This document shows positions 43,853 through 51,547 of a stretch of 59,669 bases of DNA, piece after piece. The notes beneath the pieces are model-generated. The model did not search any database, was not told the origin of the DNA, and worked only from the letters and a program-made list of their open reading frames with translations. The stretch comes from Spirochaetales bacterium (GTDB lineage: Bacteria; Spirochaetota; Spirochaetia; DSM-2461). Position 1 is the stretch's first letter. Each line of letters begins with the position of its first letter. Where the stretch lies: positions 1 to 59,669 of the forward strand of contig JAFGXR010000084.1 in assembly GCA_016936555.1 (NCBI GenBank), read 5' to 3'. A program made the translations under genes and the position numbers.

Positions 43853-43858
43853 TATACT
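43850..43858 (+). promoter_or_regulatory. Extended -10 promoter of efp
   Basis: TGaTATACT (43850-43858) is an extended -10, just after the epmA stop. It would give efp its own start besides read-through from epmA. Confidence 0.4.
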
Positions 43859-43894
43859 TTGTCTTCGAAATTAATGTATAAGGAATAAATAGAT

Positions 43895-44464
43895 ATGGGT
43901 CAGATAAAAGCTGGTGCAATTGATAAAGGTATGTTCTTACTTGAAAAAGAAGCACCGTACCTGGTCGTGGAAAGGGAATTCGTCAATCCTGGTAAAGGGT
44001 CTTCTTTCGTCAGACTGAAACTGAAAAACCTCAGAAACGCCTCTGTTTTAAAAATCACGCACAAAACACAGGACAATATCGAGGAAATCGATGTTCAGGA
44101 TGTTGATTCCCAGTTCCTCTATTCCGACGGAACAAGCTACCACTTCATGAACTCCGATACATTCGAACAGTATGAAGTTCCGGTTCTCGGTCTTGAAGAT
44201 AAAGGCTATTTCATGCGGGAAGGTGAATCCTTCAGAGTCGTCAGATGGGGCGATGAAGCGCTCGATATCAAACTTCCGCCTAAAATGGATCTTATCGTTA
44301 CCGAAGCGGAAGACGCCGTTAAAGGCGATACCGTAAACGGTTCCACAAAATTCGTTACCGTTGAAACGGGGTTGACTGTTAAAGTTCCTATTTTCATCAA
44401 ACAGGGTGAAAAGATCCGGATCAACGTGGAAACCAAAGAATATCAGGAAAGAATTAACAATTGA
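43895..44464 (+). CDS. efp: Translation elongation factor P
   Basis: Promotes peptide bond formation at polyproline stretches. 189 aa, three beta-barrel domains. The modified lysine loop is FVNPGKGSSF, with Lys34 at the tip, as in EpmA-type EF-P. The epmA gene upstream should modify it. AAGGA lies nine bases before the ATG. The last codons overlap the start of the methyltransferase gene. Confidence 0.97.
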   Translation: MGQIKAGAIDKGMFLLEKEAPYLVVEREFVNPGKGSSFVRLKLKNLRNASVLKITHKTQDNIEEIDVQDVDSQFLYSDGTSYHFMNSDTFEQYEVPVLGLEDKGYFMREGESFRVVRWGDEALDIKLPPKMDLIVTEAEDAVKGDTVNGSTKFVTVETGLTVKVPIFIKQGEKIRINVETKEYQERINN

Positions 44465-45654
44465 TTCCAAGCGATTTCGTCAATAAGGACGTTCCCTTCA
44501 AATTCAGCGGAGAGAAAATGAAGTATCTTCTCTCCCTGGGTTTATTCAGCAGCAATGATATCGACAGCGGTTCAAAACTGCTTCTTAAAACTGTAGCCCA
44601 ACAGATTGACCGGGATAAAATCAAGTCGGTACTGGATATGGGATGCGGTGTCGGAGTAATAGGAATAAGCCTGAAAATGCACTTTTCCGATGCCTCCGTT
44701 ACCATGAGAGACAGAGACGCCCTGGCCGTCGCCTTCAGCCGGGAGAATGCCCGGATCAACAAGGTGGACGATCTGATTATTGAAAACAGTCTCGGCCTTG
44801 AAAACCTCGATGAAAAGAAGTTTGATCTGCTTATATCGAACATCCCCGCCAAAGCGGGAGAAACGGTTCTCGAAGATTTTTTCAGAAGATCTGTCAATTT
44901 CATAACCCCCTCAGGCCGCGTAGCTGTCGTGATCGTAGCGCCGCTTGCGGAGTTCGCCGAAAACAAAATTAAGCAATTCGGCCATGAAATTCTCCACAAA
45001 GAGGAAACATACCACTACACGGTCTTTCACTACCGGGGAGATAAAAGCTCAAATCCAGATGACGAAATGGCCATCTATGTCCGGAACAGTGAAATCTTTC
45101 AGCTGAAAAAAACAGAGTACAGACTGGAAACAGCCTATAACATTCCCGATTTTGACCAGCCGGGCTTCAGGATTACCCACCAGGCGGAAATCCTCAATCC
45201 CTTTCAGATAGGCGGAACCGGATTGTTCTGGAATCCCGGTCAGGGGCATATTCCCGTTTTTACAGCCGTCAAAAAAAATAACCGTTTCGACAGAATCTTT
45301 TTATCAGGTAGAGACCTGCTTCAGATACGAATGTCCGAGAGAAACCTGAAGAGAGAAAAACCCCAGATCGAGACAGTAGAACTGCCCCTCTATAGAGAAT
45401 CGCAGTTGCCCGATCACATAAAGGAACAGAGCCTCGATTTCGCCTGTTTCGATATCACTCCCGTCAGCAGAACGGAATGGGAACAGGACCTGAAAGAGGC
45501 GGCCCGTAAGATTCTGAAGCCGGGGGGCTGGTTTTTTGTCGTAGGGAAAAGCGCCGATATACACAAGCTGCTCAAAGACAACAAAGGCTTCACCCCCGTC
45601 GAAGACAGAAAGTACAAAGGCATACGGGCGGCGCTGTTCAAAAGAAACAAGTAA
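44461..45654 (+). CDS. Two-domain class I SAM methyltransferase (RsmC-like)
   Basis: 397 aa. The start is TTG at 44461, overlapping the efp stop, with AGGAAAG nine bases upstream. The N-terminal half (~15-200) is an RsmC-like small methyltransferase: VLDMGCGVGVIGISL (SAM loop) and LLISNIPAKAG, where RsmC has NPPFH. The C-terminal half (~230-397) is a second Rossmann-like unit (LDFACFDITPVSRTEW; ILKPGGWFFVVGKS) that lacks a normal GxGxG and is probably degenerate. RsmC-type enzymes are usually duplicated in this way. Substrate may be rRNA guanosine, but the altered NPPF is a caution. It is the third gene of epmA-efp. Confidence 0.75.
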   Translation: MIPSDFVNKDVPFKFSGEKMKYLLSLGLFSSNDIDSGSKLLLKTVAQQIDRDKIKSVLDMGCGVGVIGISLKMHFSDASVTMRDRDALAVAFSRENARINKVDDLIIENSLGLENLDEKKFDLLISNIPAKAGETVLEDFFRRSVNFITPSGRVAVVIVAPLAEFAENKIKQFGHEILHKEETYHYTVFHYRGDKSSNPDDEMAIYVRNSEIFQLKKTEYRLETAYNIPDFDQPGFRITHQAEILNPFQIGGTGLFWNPGQGHIPVFTAVKKNNRFDRIFLSGRDLLQIRMSERNLKREKPQIETVELPLYRESQLPDHIKEQSLDFACFDITPVSRTEWEQDLKEAARKILKPGGWFFVVGKSADIHKLLKDNKGFTPVEDRKYKGIRAALFKRNK

Positions 45655-45655
45655 T

Positions 45656-46810
45656 TTAAAGGGGGAGTTCCGGCTCCCCTTCTTTTTTAATAACATGCAG
45701 ATCGATCTGAGGATAAGGGATCTCTATTCCCTCGCGCTTGAATGCCCGCCACAGTTCCAGATTCACCCAGCCGAGGAATTCATATTTATTGGCGCTGTCG
45801 TTAATCCAGCTGATCAGCTTCATGGTGATCCCCGAATCATCGAAGGAGTGCACACGGGCAACCGGAAGCTCGCTTTTCACCAGAAAGGGACTTCCCTTCG
45901 CCGTTTCCACCATAATCTCAAGAACGCGATCCAGATCGGAATTATAGGAAACCTGGATTTTATTTACAATGACAACTTTCCGGTCGTCGAAAGAGTAATT
46001 GTGGACCACATTCTCCATCAGATGGGAATTGGGAATAATCAGGTTTTCGTGAGTAACCGTGCTGACGATTGTTGAAAGCATTTTAATACTGACAACGGTA
46101 CCTTCACTGTTGTTCACGACTATTCTGTCTTTTTCCTTCACATATCCTGTAGAAATGAGAACGAGACCTGCAAAGAAATTGGAAACTGTTCCCTGTAATC
46201 CGAAACCGAGACCGATACCGAGGACTCCGAAAAGAACGCCCAGAGCCGACAGGTCGATGCCGATGACAGACAATCCGAAAAGAACGATTATCGCCATAAC
46301 GGCATATCGCGTCATGCTGCCGATGGAAAACTTCCTGGCTTCATCGATATTAAGGGTCCGGATAAAGGACCGGTCGAGAAGAACTCGCGTGTATTTCCCC
46401 CCCCAGGACGCCGCCCAGAATACGGGAATCAGCATAAGCAGGGTGACCAGAGAAATTTTGGTATTGCCCGTTTCGAAGAAAGGCTGATTGAGAAGGCTTA
46501 TGAAATGGCCTATATATACAGCTATCTCGGTTCCCAGAAGGGAACCGATAAGAGCAATACCTGCGAAAAATGCGGCGATTCGGAATATCCGGCGGCTCCA
46601 CGAAGAAATACTGACAGCCAGACTATCTTTTACCTTCAGGGCTTTCATCAGATGTTTCAATCCGAGAAGGATCAGTCTGTATACGAGAATGACCGCGATG
46701 AGAGGTAGAAGAACTTTAAGAAGAACATCGATAATACTGAAGGGCAAATTGAAAGTTCCCAGAGCAATATCCTTAAAGAAAATATTGCGCAGTATCTCCA
46801 GTGCAGCCAT
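45656..46810 (-). CDS. MscS-family small-conductance mechanosensitive channel
   Basis: 384 aa. Several membrane helices precede the pore helix LGVLFGVLGIGLGFGLQGTV (~190-210) with the Gly/Ala packing of TM3. The cytoplasmic beta domain starts VLISTGYVKEKDRIVVNNSEGTV and the vestibule domain ends near 370. It would protect against hypo-osmotic shock. AAAGGAAT precedes the ATG, and the pyrFE stop is four bases upstream, so it is co-transcribed with pyrFE. Its 3' end faces the methyltransferase gene, with a one-base gap. Confidence 0.93.
   Translation of the reverse strand: MAALEILRNIFFKDIALGTFNLPFSIIDVLLKVLLPLIAVILVYRLILLGLKHLMKALKVKDSLAVSISSWSRRIFRIAAFFAGIALIGSLLGTEIAVYIGHFISLLNQPFFETGNTKISLVTLLMLIPVFWAASWGGKYTRVLLDRSFIRTLNIDEARKFSIGSMTRYAVMAIIVLFGLSVIGIDLSALGVLFGVLGIGLGFGLQGTVSNFFAGLVLISTGYVKEKDRIVVNNSEGTVVSIKMLSTIVSTVTHENLIIPNSHLMENVVHNYSFDDRKVVIVNKIQVSYNSDLDRVLEIMVETAKGSPFLVKSELPVARVHSFDDSGITMKLISWINDSANKYEFLGWVNLELWRAFKREGIEIPYPQIDLHVIKKEGEPELPL
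45661..45688 (+). terminator. Terminator of the epmA-efp-methyltransferase operon, inside mscS
   Basis: GGGGGAG, loop TTCCGG and CTCCCCT form a strong stem, followed by TCTTTTTT. It starts six bases after the methyltransferase stop and lies within the last codons of the convergent MscS gene. Confidence 0.8.
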
Positions 46811-46814
46811 TTTT

Positions 46815-48233
46815 TTATTCCTTTAATGCGTATTCAGTCATCTCTTCAAACTGTATCTTATCAATGAGTCCCAGTTTCTGACAGGGCTCGAGAAGTTCAC
46901 TTACGTGGGCATAGGCGTGGAGATTGATGGAAGCGGCAGCCATATCCTTTCTTCCCTGGGCTCCCCTCTCGAGAAGTACCACCAGGTCATCAACAACAAG
47001 TCCGGCTTCCCGGAGGATTTCTATGGCTTCAACCTTGCTTTTTCCCGTAGTTATCAGATCATCGAGAAGAACGATTTTCTCCCCTTTCTTATACTCCCCT
47101 TCAATTCTGTTTCCCGTGCCATGAGCTTTCATGGTCATTCTGGGATAGATCATAGGCTTGCCTGTTTTCAGAGAAACAGCTGTGGCAAGCGGAAGAGCCG
47201 CAACCGGGATTCCCGCAATACGGTCATATTCAAGAGCTTCCAGGACCTTTGCGAATGCTTCAGCCACATCGTTTAAAAGGGAAACTGAAGATGAAACCCT
47301 TCTGATGTCGATGTAAAAGGGAGATGTTTTACCGGATTTGAGAACGAATTCCCCCACCTTGAAACACTCCGTATCAATCAGACCTTTGACAACTCTGTCC
47401 ATGAGAAAATCTTTTTTGGCATAGCCTTCGATTTCTCTCTTTTTCATAACAGCGGAACGGGCTTCATTCATTTCATCCCGGAATTTTCTGGCTGCTTCGC
47501 CGGGAGACGTAGCATCGGAAACCGCCCGGGATACATTGGGAAGGATTCCGAGTCCGTCAGCTCTCATACCGGCTTCAACGGCTTCCTTCATATCTCCGCC
47601 CTGTGCTCCTATACCGGGTGCGAGAAACCAGGCATCGGGTGCGATCTCCCTGACTTTAGCCATCGCCGGAATATCATTTCCCGCCACGACAAGCCCGACA
47701 CGATCACTCCAGGAAGTCAATTCAGAAGCCATATACTCGTAAATGGTTCTGTCTCCGGTCATAAGATCCTGTACGGCCTTCGCACTGGGATTTGATGTCC
47801 GGCAGAGCAGAAAAACACCTCTGTCCTCCCATTTCAAAAAAGGATCAGCAGCATCTCTTCCCATATAGGGTGAAAGTGTCGTTGATCCCACATTGTAATG
47901 ACCGAAAATAGAATCGGCATAGGCTTCGGCTGTCGATCCGATATCACCGCGTTTTGAATCCATAATAACGGGAATATCGTCGGGAATCATATTAAGGGTT
48001 GCCTCAAGAGCTTTTAATCCCTCAGGTCCGTAAATCTCGTAAAAAGCGATATTGGGTTTGAAACAGGCCGCATAGGGGGCTGTTTCTTCAATAATCTTCT
48101 TATTCCGGGCAATGATCAGATCAGCCGCCGATTCACCTTCCGCGGGGGAGACTCTCGGATCTAGACCGATACAGAGAAGTGTGTTTTTTTCCCGACACAC
48201 TTTTTCAAGCTTTGTAAAAAAAGTTTCTTTCAT
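46815..48233 (-). CDS. pyrFE: Fused orotidine-5'-phosphate decarboxylase / orotate phosphoribosyltransferase
   Basis: The last two steps of UMP synthesis in one 472 aa chain. Residues ~1-265: PyrF, with LCIGLDPR, FKPNIAFYE and MDSKRGDIGSTAEAYA (catalytic Lys/Asp). Residues ~275-472: PyrE, with FYIDIRRVSS and the PRPP loop IVLLDDLITTGKS. The order ODC-OPRT is the reverse of the animal UMP synthase and matches fusions known from some bacteria and kinetoplastids. It is followed by mscS. A promoter with TATAAT lies 28 bases before the ATG. Confidence 0.95.
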   Translation of the reverse strand: MKETFFTKLEKVCREKNTLLCIGLDPRVSPAEGESAADLIIARNKKIIEETAPYAACFKPNIAFYEIYGPEGLKALEATLNMIPDDIPVIMDSKRGDIGSTAEAYADSIFGHYNVGSTTLSPYMGRDAADPFLKWEDRGVFLLCRTSNPSAKAVQDLMTGDRTIYEYMASELTSWSDRVGLVVAGNDIPAMAKVREIAPDAWFLAPGIGAQGGDMKEAVEAGMRADGLGILPNVSRAVSDATSPGEAARKFRDEMNEARSAVMKKREIEGYAKKDFLMDRVVKGLIDTECFKVGEFVLKSGKTSPFYIDIRRVSSSVSLLNDVAEAFAKVLEALEYDRIAGIPVAALPLATAVSLKTGKPMIYPRMTMKAHGTGNRIEGEYKKGEKIVLLDDLITTGKSKVEAIEILREAGLVVDDLVVLLERGAQGRKDMAAASINLHAYAHVSELLEPCQKLGLIDKIQFEEMTEYALKE

Positions 48234-48260
48234 TATGGCAGACTCCAGGGATTTTTATGG

Positions 48261-48289
48261 ATTATAGTCAAAAACAGCTTTCTGTCCAA
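48261..48289 (-). promoter_or_regulatory. Promoter of pyrFE-mscS
   Basis: On the minus strand, TTGGAC (48289-48284), 17 bases and the consensus TATAAT (48266-48261) precede the ATG at 48233 by 27 bases. Confidence 0.5.
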
Positions 48290-48306
48290 TTAAAATTTCG
48301 CTAATT

Positions 48307-49071
48307 TCAATACTTTCTGAGCAGAGCGGGACCTTCTATCTGCGGTTCTTCCTTCAAATAATCTCCGTTGTAATATATAAGGGCTTCATCTGTACTTTTA
48401 ACTATAAGAGATGTATCGGGAGATAGACGGATCTCGCTTCTCCCCTTCAGATCCAATTCAGCCTTATCTATGAGTAACATCGTACCATCCAGTCGTGAGG
48501 GAGAATCGGAAATAAAGGCAAGACGTTCCGCTCTTCCTCCGAGACGGACTGTTACAGGACCGGAACCTTTAAAATCAATAAGATCGGCAGATAAAAATGC
48601 ATGAAGAACAGAGGGACCATCCAGCAAAAACCTGGCTTCGGGAGTTTCAAAACCTTTGAGATTGAGATAACTGCCGCGCCTCATTGTAACGGACAGGGGA
48701 GCTGAACTGGAAAAACCTCCGGCTTCCATCTCGACAGGCCCCTCCAGATTGATACAGCATAATTCGGGCATGGTTATAACTACGACAGGAGGTGGTGAAC
48801 CGGGAAGCGGTCTATCTCCGATACTGATCTCAAAGATTTCATCTCTGTCTCTGATTTTTATTGAATTGCTCTCTTCACGGGAACAGAAAACCCTCACGTC
48901 CCACTCATCGGCTTTCATAATTCTGATACGGCAAGGTCCGGAGACAGAAACACCGGTAAAACCGGAGAACTCGTACCGTCTCTGTATAAAAGAAGAATCC
49001 ACCTGTCCTTCCGCACCGAGAAATGACAGAATGGAAACGAGATAAAAAAATATAACCGCCTTTTTATTCAG
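48307..49071 (-). CDS. DUF2807-type exported protein with non-canonical start
   Basis: The folded part (~231 aa from GTG 49002, DSSFIQRRYEFSGFTG) is a DUF2807 domain: an N-terminal strand set (VSVSGPCRIRIMKAD) and a repeating beta-helix. Upstream in the same frame are 23 codons encoding NKKAVIFFYLVSILSFLGAE, a good signal peptide. No ATG, GTG or TTG precedes it. AGGGGG lies six bases before a CTG (49071); ATT at 49077 is the alternative. So the real start is probably CTG or ATT, coupled to the upstream gene, which ends 13 bases before. Members of this family are exported surface or periplasmic proteins of unknown function. Confidence 0.6.
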   Translation of the reverse strand: MNKKAVIFFYLVSILSFLGAEGQVDSSFIQRRYEFSGFTGVSVSGPCRIRIMKADEWDVRVFCSREESNSIKIRDRDEIFEISIGDRPLPGSPPPVVVITMPELCCINLEGPVEMEAGGFSSSAPLSVTMRRGSYLNLKGFETPEARFLLDGPSVLHAFLSADLIDFKGSGPVTVRLGGRAERLAFISDSPSRLDGTMLLIDKAELDLKGRSEIRLSPDTSLIVKSTDEALIYYNGDYLKEEPQIEGPALLRKY

Positions 49072-49084
49072 CAGAATCCCCCTT

Positions 49085-49852
49085 TCACTTCTCCTTCATG
49101 GATGAAGCTCCCGAAAGCTCGATCGACCCGAGAATGACATCTCCGGAATAATTGAGTGAAGAAGCCCCCGATGCATCGAGATCCAGTTTACCATTAAGCA
49201 GGATTGCCAGGTCGCTGCTGCCGGAAAGCTCTACAGAAGCACTGGATATTTTAAACTCTTTCAAATTCCCTGAGGAAGCACCGTCCAGATCCGCTTCGAG
49301 ATTTTTTCCCAGACCGATCAGTTCGATGTCACTGCTACCCGATATATCGAGGTATACCTCAGGGGATTCCAGAACAGCTCTTAATTCCGAAGCCCCGCTT
49401 AATTCGAAATCGGCACGGTTCGCAGTGGTATCAATTTCAAGGGAACTGGATCCAGAGATATCAGCGGAAAAATCCCCATCGCCCCTGAAGCCCGCAGCGA
49501 TCATAGATGAAGCTCCGGATAATTCAACTGAGTCAAGTCGGGGCATAGTAATAACAGCCCGGGGAGATTTGCTCCAGGAGAGACCGGAAAAAGGTTTCAT
49601 GCCAAGGGACAGGGTCCGCCCTCTTTTTTCCACAAGTATTTTTGATGCTATGGATTTCTCTGCGAAAACGACGACTGAAAAGCGGTCGCTCTGCTTCACT
49701 TCCAGAATAAATGACGCAGACCCGTCGATCGCATTAAAATTATCTATATCATAGATGATCCTGTCCTTGTCTACAGGATCGCTCTGCCCTCCGGCAATCA
49801 TTAGAAAGGGGATGAGAAGAAATAACAGAAAGCTTATTTTTTTTAATAGCAT
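49085..49852 (-). CDS. DUF2807 (putative autotransporter-head-like GIN domain) protein
   Basis: 255 aa, with a signal peptide or lipoprotein-like core (MLLKKISFLLFLLIPFLMIA). The mature protein is a beta-helix with repeated Ser/Gly/Ala turns: DSVELSGASSMIAAGF, DISGSSSLEI, DFELSGASELRAV, DASGASSLNY. This is typical of the DUF2807 family. The start is the first ATG of the frame. It is followed after 13 bases by a second DUF2807 gene, and the two are tandem paralogues. Function unknown; surface or envelope location inferred. Confidence 0.85.
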   Translation of the reverse strand: MLLKKISFLLFLLIPFLMIAGGQSDPVDKDRIIYDIDNFNAIDGSASFILEVKQSDRFSVVVFAEKSIASKILVEKRGRTLSLGMKPFSGLSWSKSPRAVITMPRLDSVELSGASSMIAAGFRGDGDFSADISGSSSLEIDTTANRADFELSGASELRAVLESPEVYLDISGSSDIELIGLGKNLEADLDGASSGNLKEFKISSASVELSGSSDLAILLNGKLDLDASGASSLNYSGDVILGSIELSGASSMKEK

Positions 49853-49928
49853 ATGTACCTCATTATATATTTCTAACTATATAACAAAAAAAACGGGTTT
49901 CTCTGTCACCCGAAATTATAAACTATTG

Positions 49929-49957
49929 TTTACATTTTTACAGGAAAAAAAGACAAT
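49929..49957 (+). promoter_or_regulatory. Promoter of the SemiSWEET-like gene, consistent with leaderless mRNA
   Basis: TTTACA (49929-49934), 17 bases and GACAAT (49952-49957) are followed by six bases and the ATG at 49964. No ribosome site lies near the ATG. Confidence 0.45.
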
Positions 49958-49963
49958 TCAATT

Positions 49964-50236
49964 ATGATAAGTTCAATCTTCGAAGCTTCCATGCTTATAT
50001 GTTTCGGTCTTGCCTGGCCTTTTTCCATTTACAAATCCTGGACGTCACGGACCAATAAGGGAAAAAGTCTTTTTTTTCTGGCTGTTTTATTTACTGGCTA
50101 TATCTGCGGTGTCCTGTTCAAAATTACGGGACATGCCGATCGTATCATTCTTCTTTATATTCTCAACGGGTCAATGGTATTAACGGATATTGCCATTTAC
50201 TTCCGGAACAGGACCCTGGATAAGAGCAGAATTTGA
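49964..50236 (+). CDS. SemiSWEET/PQ-loop-like small membrane protein
   Basis: 90 aa with three membrane helices (~4-22, ~36-55, ~61-81). The first helix ends AWPFSIYKSW, resembling the PQ-loop kink (usually PQ), and TSRTNKGKSLFFL is the loop that precedes helix 2 in SemiSWEETs. These work as dimers to move small sugars. The classic PQ is replaced by PF, so transport is likely but unproven. It has no ribosome site; a promoter is six bases upstream. A glycosyltransferase pair follows 43 bases later. Confidence 0.7.
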   Translation: MISSIFEASMLICFGLAWPFSIYKSWTSRTNKGKSLFFLAVLFTGYICGVLFKITGHADRIILLYILNGSMVLTDIAIYFRNRTLDKSRI

Positions 50237-50279
50237 AAAAAGGGATTTCTCTGAATTATAGTTTAATCAGGGGGATCTT

Positions 50280-51542
50280 ATGTCTAAAAACATCGGCTTC
50301 ATATCTTTCCGTTTCGCCGGAACCGACGGCGTTTCTCTGGAGACCTATAAATGGGATCACGTCCTGACGGAGTTGGGACATAAATGCTATTATATGGGAG
50401 GGGAACTCGATACACCCGAAGAGATCTCCTATTTCTATGATGAACTTCATTTTCAGCACCGGGAAATCAGAAGGCTATACACAGAATGCTTCAGTCTGAC
50501 GAACAGACCGGAAAGGCTTACCAAAGAACTCCATAAAAAAAGGGAATCCATAAAAAAACACATTTACGGATTTATAAAAAAATTCAATATTGATCTCATA
50601 ATCCCTCAGAATGCCCTAACGATACCTCTCAATATCCCCCTGGGAATGGCTTTGACGGAAGTGATCGCAGAATCGGGAATTCCCGTTATCGCCCATCATC
50701 ACGATTTCTTCTGGGAGCGGAAAAGATTTTTGAGAAACTGTGTATGGGATTACATCAATTCATGCTTTCCCCCGCACCTTCCCAATATCAAGCATGTGGT
50801 CATTAACAGTTCCGCAGGAAACCAGCTGGCATTACGCACCGGCATTTCTTCCACGTTGATACCGAACGTTATGCATTTCGAGCAGGAACCCGATCCGGTT
50901 GATGAGTATTCCTCCGATGTGAGACAAGCCCTGGGAATAGAACAGGACGAACTGCTGGTTCTGCAACCGACCCGCGTCGTCCAGAGAAAAGGGATAGAAC
51001 ACGCCCTGGAGCTGGTCGCAAGACTGAACATGAAAGCCACACTTGTTATTTCCCATGCTTCAGGCGATGAAGGGTACGAATATCAGCAGCGCGTTCAGGA
51101 ATATGCGGAAATGGTCGGAACCAAAACCCTTTTCGTTCAGGACATAATTGCCGATCAGAGAGGAGTAACTTCCGACGGTAGAAAAATATACACTCTTGAA
51201 GATATCTATCCCCATGCCGATCTCGTCACCTATCCCTCTCTCGTTGAGGGTTTCGGAAATGCCTTTCTGGAAACTCTGTGGTTTAAAAAGCCGATACTGG
51301 TCAACAACTATTCGATTTATTCAACAGATATCAAACCGAAAGGATTTCAGGTTATAGAAATGGACAATTTCATATCTTCCGAAACCATAGAGCTGACGAG
51401 AAAACTCATGCATGACAAGGAGGAGGTGGACAGAATGGCCGATATAAACTACAACCTGGGATTGAAATACTATTCCTACGGAGTTGTCCGCCAGAAACTC
51501 CAGACACTTCTATCAGACTTCTTCGGAACCGGAGAGATTTAA
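50280..51542 (+). CDS. GT-B glycosyltransferase (GT4-like)
   Basis: 420 aa, soluble. The N-terminal Rossmann domain has FISFRFAGTDGVSLETYKW and HHHDFFWERKRF. The C-terminal nucleotide-sugar-binding domain has LQPTRVVQRKGIEHALELV and the YPSLVEGFGNAFLETLW signature (the EGFG motif with Glu contacting the donor). GGGGG lies four to eight bases before ATG. It is five bases before a second glycosyltransferase, so both may act on one glycan or compatible solute. Donor and acceptor are unknown. Confidence 0.9.
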   Translation: MSKNIGFISFRFAGTDGVSLETYKWDHVLTELGHKCYYMGGELDTPEEISYFYDELHFQHREIRRLYTECFSLTNRPERLTKELHKKRESIKKHIYGFIKKFNIDLIIPQNALTIPLNIPLGMALTEVIAESGIPVIAHHHDFFWERKRFLRNCVWDYINSCFPPHLPNIKHVVINSSAGNQLALRTGISSTLIPNVMHFEQEPDPVDEYSSDVRQALGIEQDELLVLQPTRVVQRKGIEHALELVARLNMKATLVISHASGDEGYEYQQRVQEYAEMVGTKTLFVQDIIADQRGVTSDGRKIYTLEDIYPHADLVTYPSLVEGFGNAFLETLWFKKPILVNNYSIYSTDIKPKGFQVIEMDNFISSETIELTRKLMHDKEEVDRMADINYNLGLKYYSYGVVRQKLQTLLSDFFGTGEI

Positions 51543-51547
51543 GAGTT

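Noticed and set aside
44454-44999. A 181-codon minus-strand frame inside the methyltransferase gene
   Set aside because: Its product is Ser/Arg/Leu-rich and low in complexity, and the plus-strand methyltransferase has a clear SAM motif.
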